Source: Phycisphaerales bacterium
Lineage (GTDB): Bacteria; Planctomycetota; Phycisphaerae; Phycisphaerales; Phycisphaeraceae
Reading direction: 5' to 3'
Assembly: GCA_012031455.1 (NCBI GenBank)
Contig: JAAUTM010000092.1
Span: 1 to 6,242 of the forward strand
DNA length: 6,242 nt
Made by a program: the position numbers and the translations under genes. The notes below the pieces were generated by a model, which made no database searches, was not told the origin of the DNA, and saw nothing but the letters and a program-made list of their open reading frames with translations. Of the stretch, positions 6,121 to 6,242 are shown one piece after another. The number at the start of each line of letters is the position of its first letter. Within the stretch, counting starts at the first letter, position 1.

Positions 6121-6222
6121 CTTTCATGCAACTGCAAATATCCAGCTTCGTTTGATTCCCTATCATCCATCATGCCGATAAACTGTTGAGCTCACTCTTA
6201 ACTCTGTCACGAGGTTCCTCCC

Positions 6223-6242
6223 ATGACTCAATCCCCCGGCTC
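6223..6242 (+). CDS. Possible start of a rightward gene, cut by the window end
   Basis: An ATG at 6223 opens a frame reading MTQSPG to the window end. GAGG at 6211-6214 lies 8 bases upstream, a good ribosome-site spacing, better than for most genes here. Only six full codons are visible, so no product can be proposed. Confidence 0.45.

Larger units (their letters stand above)
6040..6222. other. Divergent intergenic region between the M48 gene and a possible rightward gene
   Basis: These 183 bases should hold the promoters for both directions. A weak rightward pair is TTGATT (6152-6157) and GATAAA (6177-6182), each matching 4 of 6 consensus bases but with a 19-base spacer. For the minus strand I see no good promoter. 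Two stem-loops lie in what would be the M48 leader. No small ORF here is convincing. Confidence 0.4.

Noticed and set aside
6097..6130. Rho-independent terminator
   Set aside because: The stem is good but no T-run follows on either strand and it lies upstream of both flanking genes.
5980..6189. Small plus-strand gene of 69 codons
   Set aside because: It overlaps the M48 start antisense, has no ribosome site and has Cys/His/Ser-rich composition typical of non-coding frames.

Overview
The window looks like a chromosomal segment of a Planctomycetota bacterium, possibly Phycisphaerae-like. The clues are a multi-pass membrane protein with a YP-(T/A)-(I/L)-AVEG-(T/S)-D-x-FDA(I/V)SR core that I associate with planctomycetes, few clear Shine-Dalgarno sites, a moderately high GC content, and a TTCGAAAT-type palindromic repeat encoding FRIS-like peptides. 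This placement is an inference from memory of such genomes, not a database result.

Left part (1-1004, + strand): the 3' portion of a multi-pass inner-membrane protein gene, cut by the window start and broken by two apparent one-base insertions (near 46 and near 482). Its restored C-terminus carries a short collagen-like Gly-X-Y tail. After a 146-base gap come, still on +, a lipoprotein solute-binding protein of the BtuF/FecB/FhuD class (1151-2283, one apparent missing A near 1941-1944) and a FecCD-type permease (2301 or 2358 to 3425). Together these form the substrate-capture and membrane-channel parts of an iron-siderophore, heme or cobalamin importer. The ATPase subunit is not in the window.

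Right part (6039-3437, - strand): an M48-family membrane metallopeptidase followed 65 bases later by dapF (diaminopimelate epimerase), probably co-transcribed and convergent with the transporter genes. The 3' end of dapF has been extended by a 104-base imperfect inverted repeat that starts exactly where the normal protein should stop, adding about 41 residues. A 183-base divergent intergenic region with two stem-loops lies to the right of the peptidase gene. The first codons of another + strand gene may begin at 6223.

I see no CRISPR array, tRNA, rRNA, transposase or phage gene, and no convincing wholly new system. The most notable signals are the repeat-extended dapF, the collagen-like tail, and three frame breaks that all fall in the first 2 kb while the remaining three long genes are intact. 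That cluster points either to local sequence error or to decay of those genes.
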